A stretch of DNA of 64,000 nt, from assembly GCA_965112735.1 (NCBI GenBank), contig OZ218950.1:6386001-6450000 (forward strand), read 5' to 3'. Under the pieces are notes generated by a model. That model made no database searches. It was not told the DNA's origin and saw only the letters and a program-made list of their open reading frames with translations. Shown piece by piece: positions 31,043 through 40,557 of this stretch (position 1 is the first letter of the stretch; each line of letters opens with the position of its first letter). Position numbers and translations under genes: made by a program. The stretch is from Phaeosaccion multiseriatum (lineage: Eukaryota > Ochrophyta, other classes).

Positions 31043-33223
31043 ATGAGGGGGGAGAGGGGCGATGCTACGCCTGGGGCAGGGACAGCGGCTCTGAGGACTG
31101 TGGCCAGCCTCATCTCCGACAAAGCTCTGTGGGGGGTGTGCAAGGAGGTCGATGAGGTCACCACCCGCACTCTGAGGATCAACGCCGAAATGCCCGAGCG
31201 TGTCCAGCAGCGCATGCTGAGTCTGCTGAAGCGGCAGCAGCAAGAGGAGGGGAGAAGCGCTGCTTTGGCTTCGTCTTCCGCGACTATGCGTACTGCCTCT
31301 GCTGCTCCATCTACTGGCTGTGAGGAAAGATGTCCTGCGGAGGGAGCGCGAAGATCGGGGAGGATTCGGGCGAGGCAGGAAGCGCAGCAGCAGCAGGAGC
31401 GACGTGGAAAGAGGCAGCGCGACGAGGCTGGACCTCCTGGTGAGGGGGGCTTCTTTCGCGTGGTGTCTGTGGAGCTTGGCCTCAGCACGTACCTACATTC
31501 TGAGTACGATGCCAAGGTTTGTGCTGATGAGGCTCTCGTAGGGAAGGCACTCGCGCTGCTGCCACCATCGGTCAGGCTTGTGCGCTTCTCTGAGTATTTC
31601 AATCAGGCCGACGTATGTCTTCCTGGCACAGTTGTGGAAGTGGAATTCGGGTGGCACTTTAACAAACACATCGATCTCCCTGCCTCTCTGAAGAAGATCA
31701 AGTTTAAATGGTACTCGGAGTTCAATCAGCAGTTGGTCCTTCCTTGTGGTGTGGAGGAGGTGCAGATGGGGCGTCACTTTAACCTCCCTCTGGACCTGCC
31801 TGCCTCTCTGAAGAGGATCAAATTTCATGAGGAATCGGAGTTCAATCAGCAGTTGGTCCTTCCTTGTGGTGTGGAGGAGGTGGAGATGGGGCGTGACTTT
31901 AACGTCCCTCTGGAGCTGCCTGCCTCTCTGAAGAAGATCAAGTTTAGTTGGAAATTCAATCAGCAGGTGGTCCTTCCTTGTGGTGTGGAGGAGATGGAGA
32001 TGGGGCATGACTTTAACCTCCCTCTGGAGCTGCCTGCCTCGCTGAAGAAGATCAAATTCGGCTATCACTTCAATCAGCACGTGCTCCTTCCTTGTGGTGT
32101 GGAGGAGGTGGAGATGGGGTATGACTTTAACCTCCCTCTGGAGCTGCCTGCCTCTCTGAAGAAGATCAAGTTTGTAGGGCGCTCTTACTTCAATCAGCAG
32201 TTGGTCCTTCCTTGTGGTGTGGAGGAGGTGGAGATGGGGAGTGACTTTAACGTCCCTCTGGAGCTGCCGGCCTCTCTGAAGAAGATCAAGTTCTGCGGAG
32301 GATTTAATCAGCACGTGGTCCTTCCTTGTGGTGTGGAGGAGGTGGAGATGGGGCATGCCTTTAACCTCCCTCTGGAGCTGCCTGCCTCTCTGAAGAAGAT
32401 CAAATTCGGCTTTCACTTCAATCAGCATGTGGTCCTTCCTTGTGGTGTGGAGGAGGTGCAGATGGGGTTTGACTTTAACCTCCCTCTGGAGCTGCCTGCC
32501 TCTCTGAAGAACATCAAGTTCGGCGATCACTTCAATCAGCAGTTGGTCCTTCCTTGCGGTGTGGAGGAGGTGCAGATGGGGAATGCCTTTAACCTCCCTC
32601 TGGACCTGCCTGCCTCTCTGAAGAAGATCAAATTTTATGAGGGATCGGATTTCAATCAACAGTTAGTCCTTCCTTGTGGTGTGGAGGAGGTGGAGATGGG
32701 GGGTGACTTTAACCTGCCTCTGGAGCTGCCTGCCTCTCTGAAGAGGATCAAATTCGGCTATCGCTTCAATCTGCACGTGGTCCTTCCTTGTGGTGTGGAG
32801 GAGGTAGAGATGGGGCTTGACTTTAACCTCCCTCTGGAGCTGCCTGCCTCGTTGAAGAAGATCAGCTTTGGTAGCAAGTTCAATCAGCAGTTGGTCCTTC
32901 CTTGTGGTGTGGAGGAGGTGGAGATGGGGTATCACTTTAACCTCCCTCTGGAGCTGCCTGCCTCTCTGAAGAAGATCAAGTTTTATGAGTACTCGGATTT
33001 CAACCAGCAGCTGGTCCTTCCTTGTGGTGTGGAAGAGGTGGAGATGGGGTTTTACTTTAATCACCCTCTTGAGCTGCCTGCTTCTCTGCGGACTCTGAAA
33101 CTGGGACGGAAATACACCTGCCCTTTGGAGAGCCTGCCTGCCGGACTGAGGAAGCTTTGGGCTGGGACCAACTACCCGCTGCCTGCAGATCTACCCGAGG
33201 GGCTGGAGGTGTTTCGCTGGTAA
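31043..33223 (+). CDS. FNIP-repeat solenoid protein, array copy 4 (longest)
   Basis: The single-exon gene encodes 726 aa from the conserved ATG (MRGERGDATPG), with the same N-terminal helical and basic segments as copy 2. It has about thirteen A/B repeat pairs, the most in the array, then the cap (LRTLKLG, LPAGLRKLWAG). Nearly every B unit is LPCGVEEVEMG or ...VQMG and every A unit LPASLKKIKF; differences lie in the loop before FN (GYH, GWK-like SWK, HEESE, VGRSY, YEGSD). Each B unit has one Cys at the same place, which in a stacked solenoid would form a Cys ladder. No signal peptide or membrane segment is seen; the basic segment suggests nuclear or nucleic-acid-associated location. Confidence 0.9.
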   Translation: MRGERGDATPGAGTAALRTVASLISDKALWGVCKEVDEVTTRTLRINAEMPERVQQRMLSLLKRQQQEEGRSAALASSSATMRTASAAPSTGCEERCPAEGARRSGRIRARQEAQQQQERRGKRQRDEAGPPGEGGFFRVVSVELGLSTYLHSEYDAKVCADEALVGKALALLPPSVRLVRFSEYFNQADVCLPGTVVEVEFGWHFNKHIDLPASLKKIKFKWYSEFNQQLVLPCGVEEVQMGRHFNLPLDLPASLKRIKFHEESEFNQQLVLPCGVEEVEMGRDFNVPLELPASLKKIKFSWKFNQQVVLPCGVEEMEMGHDFNLPLELPASLKKIKFGYHFNQHVLLPCGVEEVEMGYDFNLPLELPASLKKIKFVGRSYFNQQLVLPCGVEEVEMGSDFNVPLELPASLKKIKFCGGFNQHVVLPCGVEEVEMGHAFNLPLELPASLKKIKFGFHFNQHVVLPCGVEEVQMGFDFNLPLELPASLKNIKFGDHFNQQLVLPCGVEEVQMGNAFNLPLDLPASLKKIKFYEGSDFNQQLVLPCGVEEVEMGGDFNLPLELPASLKRIKFGYRFNLHVVLPCGVEEVEMGLDFNLPLELPASLKKISFGSKFNQQLVLPCGVEEVEMGYHFNLPLELPASLKKIKFYEYSDFNQQLVLPCGVEEVEMGFYFNHPLELPASLRTLKLGRKYTCPLESLPAGLRKLWAGTNYPLPADLPEGLEVFRW

Positions 33224-33600
33224 GGGATGACGTGCCTCAACTGAGTTGGAGGGGCCCTCGATGCCGAGTGTGAAGGGTCAGGGGAGAGAAGAAGACACTG
33301 CGTGGATTTGCATTCACAGCACAGCAGCAGCAGGGAGGAAGGAGCTGTACCGTAACAGGAAAGCACCAAGGTGGGTCAGGATCAGGGCCAGAGGATCAGG
33401 GGGTCATGGCATGGTTGAGAGTTAGGGCCGCCTTCATTCTCTCTCGACCTTGGTCAGACCCCCCGGGGAGGTAGGGAGAGAGAAAGAGCGCCCTCTACTT
33501 GCAACCCCTCGGCGGTGTCGGAGGGGGCAGCGGCGATGGCCGCAGAGGGAGGAGCCGGAGGAGGAGGAGGAGGAGGAGGGGCAGGGGAGGAGCATGATGA
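33224..33600. other. Spacer after FNIP copy 4
   Basis: It shares its 3' flank type with copies 2 and 5, including CACCAAGGTGGGTCAGGATC and GACCTTGGTCAGACCCCCCG. No gene is supported. Confidence 0.55.
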
Positions 33601-34882
33601 ATGGACGGCAGAGCTCCGACCCCCTTCAACGGAGGGGCTCTCAGCAGCAGCAAAAGGAACCCCAGCGCCAGCAGCACCGGCGACCCTCCCGACGCACAGC
33701 CCCAGCCTCATGTTCAGCGGCGGCACTGCTTGGGCCAAGGGCAGGACTCGCGGCCTCGATGCCCGATCCCCGAGACTCCACCCTCCCGCTCCTCCTCCCT
33801 GTCCCGCTACGGTGCGTCTGCAGGGGCTTGGTACGCGCCCCCCGGGGGAGAGGGAGCATCTCCTCTGCCTGGTCCGGATGGAGACAAAGGTGAGCGATCA
33901 TTTCATTCGGAAATCGCGTCACCCCCCCCCCCCCCCTCTCCTTGCGCTGTATGGGAAGGGGATCTGTGTTGCTCTCTCACTTCTCTCGAACTGACCTGCA
34001 GGCACGTACTCTCTGACCCCTCCTCTTTGTTCTGTCGCTCTCTCTCTATCGCCCTCTTCATCTCTTTCGTGTGCCTCTCGTTCTCCAACCCTCTGTTGCA
34101 TTGCTCGGAACCTGCCTTTCCCCCCCTCCCCTGTCGCCCTCTCCTTCTCTCCCTCTCTCCTTCTCACTCCCCCTCTTTCCCTCCCTCTCTCTCTCCCTCC
34201 CTCCCTCCCTCTCTCTCTTCTGCTGCTGCATCGCTCCATGTCTGCTATCTACTCACAGCTCGGGCCTACATGTCTCTGAACGACCTCTCTTCCGCCAGCG
34301 CTCACCTCGCCAGGGCACTAGAGGTGGATCCTCACTGTCCAGGAGGTGCGTTGGTGGGGAGAGAGGATGGCAGTGGATGGGGGGGGGCGGGGGGGGGTAG
34401 GACTAGGTGGGGTTGCAGGGAAGACAAGCAGAGGAAGGGAAGTGCCTTCGTGGGGTGTCAAGCGGGCAGGAGGTGGAGGCGGGGGCGGCGGCGGCGGCGG
34501 CGGAGGAGGAGGAGGAGGAGGAGGAGGAGAAAGAGGTGATGGGTTGTCAAGGATGAAGAGCAGAGGAAGGACCACTCACAGCCTCACCCACTTCAGGCTC
34601 CTCTCCTGTTCCTAATTGCACGTTCGTCCGTCTGTTGTGCGCCCCCTTCGCCCCTCCCTCCCTACGTCCTTCGCTCCCCTCCCCCCCCTCCCTCCAGCCT
34701 ATATGGACCTTGGTCAGTTGCGCATGCAGGAGGGCAAGGTGGAGGAGGCGCTTTGTCTGTACGAGAAGGGCGTGCTCCACTCGCGCTACTTGCACAAGCT
34801 GCACGATGCCATGACGTGTCTGCTTGTGGCCAAGGAGCACCTCGCTGCCAAGGAGGAGCTGGGGATGGGGGACGAGGAGTGA
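33601..34882 (+). CDS. Short TPR protein, array copy D
   Basis: Exons 33601-33889, 34259-34345 and 34698-34882 are in frame (about 186 aa). The ATG gives MDGRAPTPFNGGALSSSKRN followed by the conserved exon 1, PLPGPDGDK, and the TPR exons ending ELGMGDEE. Intron 2 contains the same GGC/GGA-rich extension as copy B, showing that B and D descend from one another through the block duplication; D retains the frame that B has lost. Downstream it is followed by the shared flank, the MITE, the retroelement fragment and FNIP copy 5. Confidence 0.62.
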
Positions 34883-35155
34883 AGCAGGAGGGGAGGGGAG
34901 GAGAGAGGGCGGAGGGGAAAGGAGTAGCGTAGAGTAAGGTCTGGTGTACTCTTGGCAGCAGGACTGAGAGGAGCGTCAAGGTGGGGAGCGCCGCAGGGAA
35001 GCTCAGCAACAGCGGAGACGTGCAAGTACTCATAGTAGGGAGAGGCAGAGGCAGCAATTACCCTATCAATGAATCAAAGGCCCTCTTCAGCCGCGCTCTA
35101 CCCGTACCCGCTTAGCTTCCATCCATCTGTGACTGGATTGGCTGGATTCTACCCG

Positions 35156-35413
35156 TCGGCTCCAGGCGACAGAAGCCGTAGCCCCCTCCAGGCTTCGGGC
35201 TTCTGGCCGCAGGCCAGCGCAGGCTTCTGGCCGCAGGCCAGTGGTCAGGCTTCAGGCTTCTCAGGCTGGGAGAAAAATGGGGGACTTGGCAGGCTTCTCG
35301 CTACTTTCTGCAGGCTTCTGGCCGCAGGCCAGCCGCAGGCTTCTTATTTTCGGCCGCAGGCCGCCGCAGGCTTCTGCTTTATCGGGGGCCCGAGAAACCT
35401 CGCCTGGAGCCGA
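35156..35413. mobile_element. MITE with 14-bp TIRs, copy 2
   Basis: It has the same 258 bases, TIRs and TACCCG target duplication (35150-35155, 35414-35419) as the element at 15116. The identical location relative to the FNIP flank shows it arrived by duplication of the block, not by a second transposition. Confidence 0.85.
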
Positions 35414-35433
35414 TACCCGAGGACCTTGCCCAC

Positions 35434-35988
35434 ATCCGACCACGAATATGGGGAGGGCCACAAATCACTTATGACTGATGTCACGCTCACAGATGCCACC
35501 AACATCACCAATCGGGCCAAGGCATCGAAGGAGGCACTCGCGGCAGCCAAGAAGGCTGAAGCAACCAAGCGGACCAGGTATGGGGTGCCACAGGTAGGCA
35601 TGGAAGGCCAGCGTGGGGATATCCACTATGACCCCACGAGGTACCACCTCGTCCCTTTCGCAATGGAACAGCAAGGCGCATTTGGTCCTTCTGCTCAGAC
35701 GTTTATGAAAACACTTGCCACCCCACATGGCTGGGGGGCACGAACATCTGGACATGAGGGCTTATGCGAGAGCTGTTTGCGTCATTCGGCGGCGATTAGC
35801 CGTAGCGCTCCAGCGGGCCCGACACGAACGATCGGTTCGACACAGGATCCTGGCTGGTATCAACTTTGTTCCAATGGGGAGAACTGATGAGTCAGAGGGA
35901 CACGACCTCGAGGGCTAAGTTCCCCGGGGCGGTGAGACATTACTTTTAGACAACCATAGATGGCACTTAAGGGTGTAATATATATCAT
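35434..35988 (+). mobile_element. Non-LTR retrotransposon 3' fragment, copy 2
   Basis: Both target-site copies are clear: ACCTTGCCCAC (35423-35433) on the left and ACCTTGCCCGC (35989-35999) on the right, and the uninterrupted site ACCTTGCCCGCAGCTTGGC is present upstream of FNIP copies 1 and 4. The body carries the same frameshift as copy 1 and only a few base differences. The 3' end is AT-rich (GTGTAATATATATCAT) with no long poly-A. Confidence 0.68.
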
Positions 35989-36156
35989 ACCTTGCCCGCC
36001 GCTTGGCAGACGGAGCAGCAGCCAGCAGGGCAGCGAGAGATCCAAGAGAGAAGAGGAAGTAGTAGCAGTGGTGGCAGAGGACGGAGCAGGGCGGTCCCAA
36101 GGAGGGCCCCAGGACAGAAAGAAGAGATTCGCCGGGGGAAGGTCGAGGGGGGAGAA

Positions 36157-38097
36157 ATGAGGGCGGAGACAGGCGATGCTACGCCTGGGGCAGGGACAGC
36201 GGCTCTGAGGACTGTGGCCAGCCTCATCTCCGACAAAGCTCTGTGGGGGGTGTGCAAGGAGGTCGATGAGGTCACCACCCGCACTCTGAGGATCAACGCC
36301 GAAATGCCCGAGCGTGTCCAGCAGCGCATGCTGAGTCTGCTGAAGCGGCAGCAGCAAGAGGAGGGGAGAAGCGCTGCTTTGGCTTCGTCTTCCGCGACTA
36401 TGCGTACTGCCTCTGCTGCTCCATCTACTGGCTGTGAGGAAAGATGTCCTGCGGAGGGAGCGCGAAGATCGGGGAGGATTCGGGCGAGGCAGGAAGCGCA
36501 GCAGCAGCAGGAGCGACGTGGAAAGAGGCAGCGCGACGAGGCTGGACCTCCTGGTGAGGGGGGCTTCTTTCGCGTGGTGTCTGTGGAGCTTGGCCTCAGC
36601 ACGTACCTACATTCTGAGTACGATGCCAAGGTTTGTGCTGATGAGGCTCTCGTAGGGAAGGCACTCGCGCTGCTGCCAGCATCGGTCAGGCTTGTGCGCT
36701 TCTCTGAGTCTTTCAATCAGGCCGACGTATGTCTTCCTGGCACAGTTGTGGAAGTGGAATTCGGGTGGCACTTTAACAAACACATCGATCTCCCTGCCTC
36801 TCTGACGAAGATCAAGTTTTGTCCGCTCTCGGATTTCAATCAGCAGTTGGTCCTTCCTTGTGGTGTGGAGGAGGTGCAGATGGGGCGTCACTTTAACCTC
36901 CCTCTGGACCTGCCTGCCTCTCTGAAGAGGATCAAATTTCATGAGCGATCTCACTTCAATCAGCAGTTGGTCCTTCCTTGTGGTGTGGAGGAGGTGGAGA
37001 TGGGGTATGACTTTAACCTCCCCCTGGAGCTACCTGCCTCTGTGAAGAAGATCAAATTCGGCTATCACTTCAATCAGCACGTGGTCCTTCCTTGTGGTGT
37101 GGAGGAGGTGCAGATGGGGGGTGACTTTAACCTCCCTCTGGACCTGCCTGCCTCTCTGAAGAGGATCAAATTTCATGAGCGATCTCACTTCAATCAGCAG
37201 TTGGTCCTTCCTTGTGGTGTGGAGGAGGTGGAGATGGGGTGTGCCTTTAACCTCCCCCTGGAGCTACCTGCCTCTGTGAAGAAGATCAAATTCGGCTATC
37301 ACTTCAATCAGCACGTGGTCCTTCCTTGTGGTGTAGAGGAGGTGGAGATGGGGTGTGCCTTTAACCTCCCCCTGGAGCTACCTGCCTCTGTGAAGAAGAT
37401 CAAATTCGCCTATCGCTTCAATCAGCACGTGGTCCTTCCTTGTGGTGTGGAGGAGGTGGAGATGGGGTGTGACTTTAACCTCCCTGTGGAGCTGCCTGCC
37501 TCGCTGAAGAAGGTCAGCTTTGGCTGGAAGTTTAATCAGCACGTGGTCCTTCCTTGTGGTGTGGAGGAGGTGCAGATGGGGGGTGACTTTAACCTGCCTC
37601 TGGAGCTACCTGCCTCTGTGAAGAAGATCAAATTCGCCTATCGCTTCAATCAGCACGTGGTCCTTCCTTGTGGTGTGGAGGAGGTGGATATGGAGGGTGA
37701 CTTTAACCTCCCTGTGGAGCTGCCTGCCTCCCTGAAGAAGGTCAGCTTTGGCTGGAAGTTCAATCAGCACGTGGTCCTTCCTTGTGGTGTGGAGGAGGTG
37801 GAGATGGGGGATGACTTGAACCTCCCTCTGGAGCTGCCTGCCTCTCTGAAGAAGATCATATTTGGCTATGACTTCAATCAGCAGTTGGTCCTTCCTTGTG
37901 GTGTGGAGGAGGTGGAGATGGGGAGTAACTTTTTTCACCCTCTTGAGCTGCCTGCTTCTCTGCGGACTCTGAAACTGGGATGGAATTACACCTGCCCTTT
38001 GGAGAGCCTGCCTGCTGGACTGAGGAAGCTTTGGGCTAGGATCGACTACCCGCTGCCCGCGGATCTACCCGAGGGGCTGAAGGTGTTTCGCTTGTAA
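36157..38097 (+). CDS. FNIP-repeat solenoid protein, array copy 5
   Basis: The single-exon gene encodes 646 aa starting MRAETGDATPG. About eleven A/B pairs precede the cap (LRTLKLG, LPAGLRKLWAR). Several pairs recur as larger blocks (HERSHFNQQ with SVKKIKFGYHF twice; SVKKIKFAYRF followed by SLKKVSFGWKF twice), evidence of multi-repeat duplication. One B unit reads VEEVDMEGDF and one EMGDDLNLP, the only departures from the FN core. Its 5' flank carries the MITE and retroelement fragment. Confidence 0.9.
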   Translation: MRAETGDATPGAGTAALRTVASLISDKALWGVCKEVDEVTTRTLRINAEMPERVQQRMLSLLKRQQQEEGRSAALASSSATMRTASAAPSTGCEERCPAEGARRSGRIRARQEAQQQQERRGKRQRDEAGPPGEGGFFRVVSVELGLSTYLHSEYDAKVCADEALVGKALALLPASVRLVRFSESFNQADVCLPGTVVEVEFGWHFNKHIDLPASLTKIKFCPLSDFNQQLVLPCGVEEVQMGRHFNLPLDLPASLKRIKFHERSHFNQQLVLPCGVEEVEMGYDFNLPLELPASVKKIKFGYHFNQHVVLPCGVEEVQMGGDFNLPLDLPASLKRIKFHERSHFNQQLVLPCGVEEVEMGCAFNLPLELPASVKKIKFGYHFNQHVVLPCGVEEVEMGCAFNLPLELPASVKKIKFAYRFNQHVVLPCGVEEVEMGCDFNLPVELPASLKKVSFGWKFNQHVVLPCGVEEVQMGGDFNLPLELPASVKKIKFAYRFNQHVVLPCGVEEVDMEGDFNLPVELPASLKKVSFGWKFNQHVVLPCGVEEVEMGDDLNLPLELPASLKKIIFGYDFNQQLVLPCGVEEVEMGSNFFHPLELPASLRTLKLGWNYTCPLESLPAGLRKLWARIDYPLPADLPEGLKVFRL

Positions 38098-38379
38098 GGG
38101 ATGACGTGCCTCAACTGATTTGGAGAGGCACACGAGGCCGAGAATGAAGGGTCAGGGGAGAGACTGGGCAGGAGAGAAGTCGACGCTGTATGGAGGTGTA
38201 TTCACAAAAGAGCAGCAGCAGGGAGGAAGGAGCTGTACCGTAACTGTGAGGCGCCAAGGTGGGTCAGGATCAGGGTCAGAGGGTCTGGGGGTCATGGCAT
38301 GGTTGAGAGTTAGGGCCGCCCTCATTCTCTCTCGACCTTGGTAAGACCCCCCGGGGAGGTAAGGAGAGAGAAAGAGCGC

Positions 38380-38690
38380 CCCCTACTTGCAACCCCTCGG
38401 CGGTGTGGCCGGAGGCAGCGGCGGTGGCCGCAGAGGGAGGAGGAGGAGGACCAGTATGAGGAGGAGAAGGAGGAGGAGGAGGAGGAGGGGCAGGAGAGGA
38501 GCATGATGAGTGGAGGGCAGAACTTCTACCCCCTTCAGTGGAGGGGGAGAAGTAGGAGAAGGAACCCCAGCGCCAGCAGCACCGGCGACCCTCCCGACGC
38601 GCAGCCCCAGCCTCATCCTCAGCGGCGGCACTGCTTGGGCAAGGGCGGGACTCGCGGCCTCGATGCCCGATACCCGAGACGCAAGTGCCG
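38380..38690 (+). pseudogene. Truncated TPR array copy E
   Basis: Only exon 1 remains (SGGQNFYPLQW, RNPSASSTGDPPDAQPQP, GLDARYPR). At about 38690 similarity switches directly to the FNIP 5' flank (GAGTGGAGCGTCAAGGAGGA), so the two TPR exons were deleted. Confidence 0.7.
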
Positions 38691-38699
38691 AGCGATAGA

Positions 38700-39200
38700 G
38701 TGGAGCGTCAAGGAGGAGAGCGGCGCATCAGTCGCAGGGGACAGGGAAGCTCAGCAACAGCGGAGACGTACAAGTACTCACAGTAGGGAGAGGCCGACGT
38801 ATAGACTCTCTCATTCAATCAAAGATCCTCCTCAGTCGCGTTTTACCCGCTTGCAGGGAAGTCCTCTCAGCACGCACAGAGCTTCCACCCATGTGTGACT
38901 GGTTTCTACCCGAGGACCCCGCCTGGGCAGAAGGAGGAGCAGCCTGTAGCAGCAGCCTATAGCAGCAGCAGGGGAGCGAGAGACACGGGAGAGAAGAGAG
39001 TGGTCACAGCTACAGAGGCCCGAGGCCGAGGACAGGAGAAGGAGCATCGCCGGGAAGCAAGGTCGAGTGGGAAGGAAATGAGGGGGAAGACGAGCGCAGG
39101 AACAGCGGCTCTAAGAACGGTTGCCAGCCTCATCTCTCATCTTTACCAAGCAAAGCTCTCCTGTGGAGGTTGTGCAGAGAGGCCGATGGCAGCGGGGGAG
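38700..39200 (+). pseudogene. Decayed FNIP relic (sixth copy)
   Basis: The 5' flank is recognisable from 38700. The coding start at 39078 reads MRGKTSAGTAALRTVASLIS, clearly the FNIP N-terminus, but a 9-base deletion after MRGKT and an insertion (HLYQAKL in place of the DKALWG region) follow, and similarity ends near 39190. No FNIP repeat remains. It marks the right end of the array. Confidence 0.7.
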
Positions 39201-39446
39201 CAGCAGGAGGGGGAGAGGCTCTACGACAGGCTCTGGGTGTGTCCGAGCGAGCGATGGCAGTTGTGCCTGGGTGGTGAGAGCGGAGGTCGTGGGGATAGGT
39301 GGGAAGGGAAAGGTGGAGTAAGCCAATGCCGCCGCCACCCCCGGGTTGACACACAGCCAGCCACACACAAAAATAGACACAGCCAGACACACACGCACGC
39401 ACACACACACACGCACATACGCGCACACACACACGCACACACACAC

Positions 39447-39568
39447 TCGACCCCTGACGTGCTACCTGCCACCGCCGGCGTGATACCTCCGGCCAGTAGC
39501 ATGTTACCGGGAGGGCCCGGAAGCATATGCTACCGAGAACCGTGCGTCGGTAGCACGTCAGGGGTCGA
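39447..39568. mobile_element. 122-base MITE, second family
   Basis: It begins TCGACCCCTGACGTGCTACC and ends with its exact 20-base reverse complement. It lies in a CA microsatellite (39377-39446 and 39573-39589). The interior holds short inverted motifs (GTAGCATGTTACC, GCATATGCTACC). No coding capacity. Confidence 0.8.
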
Positions 39569-40557
39569 TCCAACACACACACACACACACTCCAGGCTTA
39601 TTTTCCCCCCCTCTTGATGGAGAGGTGACTGGAAAAAAGGAAGGAGAAGGGGAGGACGATGAAACGGCTGGGCATTCCATGTTGATTTATGCCATCCGTG
39701 CCCATTCAACGTCCAGTTTGTGGTCTCGAAGGCCCCGAAATAGAAATTTTATCAAATTCCGAGCCCGAAACCACGACTCTGGGCTGGTGTGGCACGAGGC
39801 CTCCTCCATCACATCGCGTAGCATCGTAGTATGGGTGCAGTTGCGCCTGTGCCACTTTTGTGGCTCTTGTAACGCGCGGCCTCGGTAGAGCCGCGGGGGA
39901 AGTGGGGGAGGGAGCCTCCGCAGGAGGTCTCCCTTCTTTGTCGCGGGCGTAATCCCCCCCGCATCACGCGGCGGTCTTTCGCGCCCCAAGAGGCACCACA
40001 TCCCTGGTCACCATAGCATCACTTTCGACAGGGACAGGTGGGCGAGCTGGGGCAGGCCGCCGCGTGAGGCGTCAAGGAGGAGTAGTAGAAGGAGGTTGGA
40101 GTGGAGAGAGGCTCTGACTCTGGAGAGGAAGGAGAGGGTTCAAATTGCGCGGAGGGGCTTCTGAACAGCACAAAGTTGCTCTGCGCTCTTTAACGTGCTG
40201 CTGCTCCGACGTGAGCCCAACGTAACGCTCCAGCAAGAGCAGTAGATAGCGAGTGCTTCATTTGAGGAGCGGAGGGGGTGGGAGTGTGGTGGCGGTAGCA
40301 GGGAAGTAGCATCTCTGGAAACTCTCTGCTGCGGAGAGGCACCCCCTCTCACAAGTCCTTTTAGGGTGTCCGGCAACGAGAGGGGGGGGCTGTCCGCCTC
40401 GTGCGGCGTCCAGCAGCAGCAGCAGGAGGAGGGGGAGGAGGCTGAAGTGAAGTGGAGTGAGGCCCTTGCTCCTGGAGACAGCGACGGGAGACTTTCAAAT
40501 CTCGTGAACAGCAACTAGCCAACCGAAGGTGTCCGCAGGTGCACGAGGGGCCGGTAA
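39569..40557. other. Intergenic, no gene recognised
   Basis: Apart from a CA run at the left, this kilobase is not repetitive and has no frame with recognisable motifs. The right part must hold the zinc-binding gene's promoter. Confidence 0.5.

Noticed and set aside
39377-39446. CA/TG-rich tract as possible coding on the minus strand (Cys/Val repeats).
   Set aside because: It is a dinucleotide microsatellite next to a MITE.
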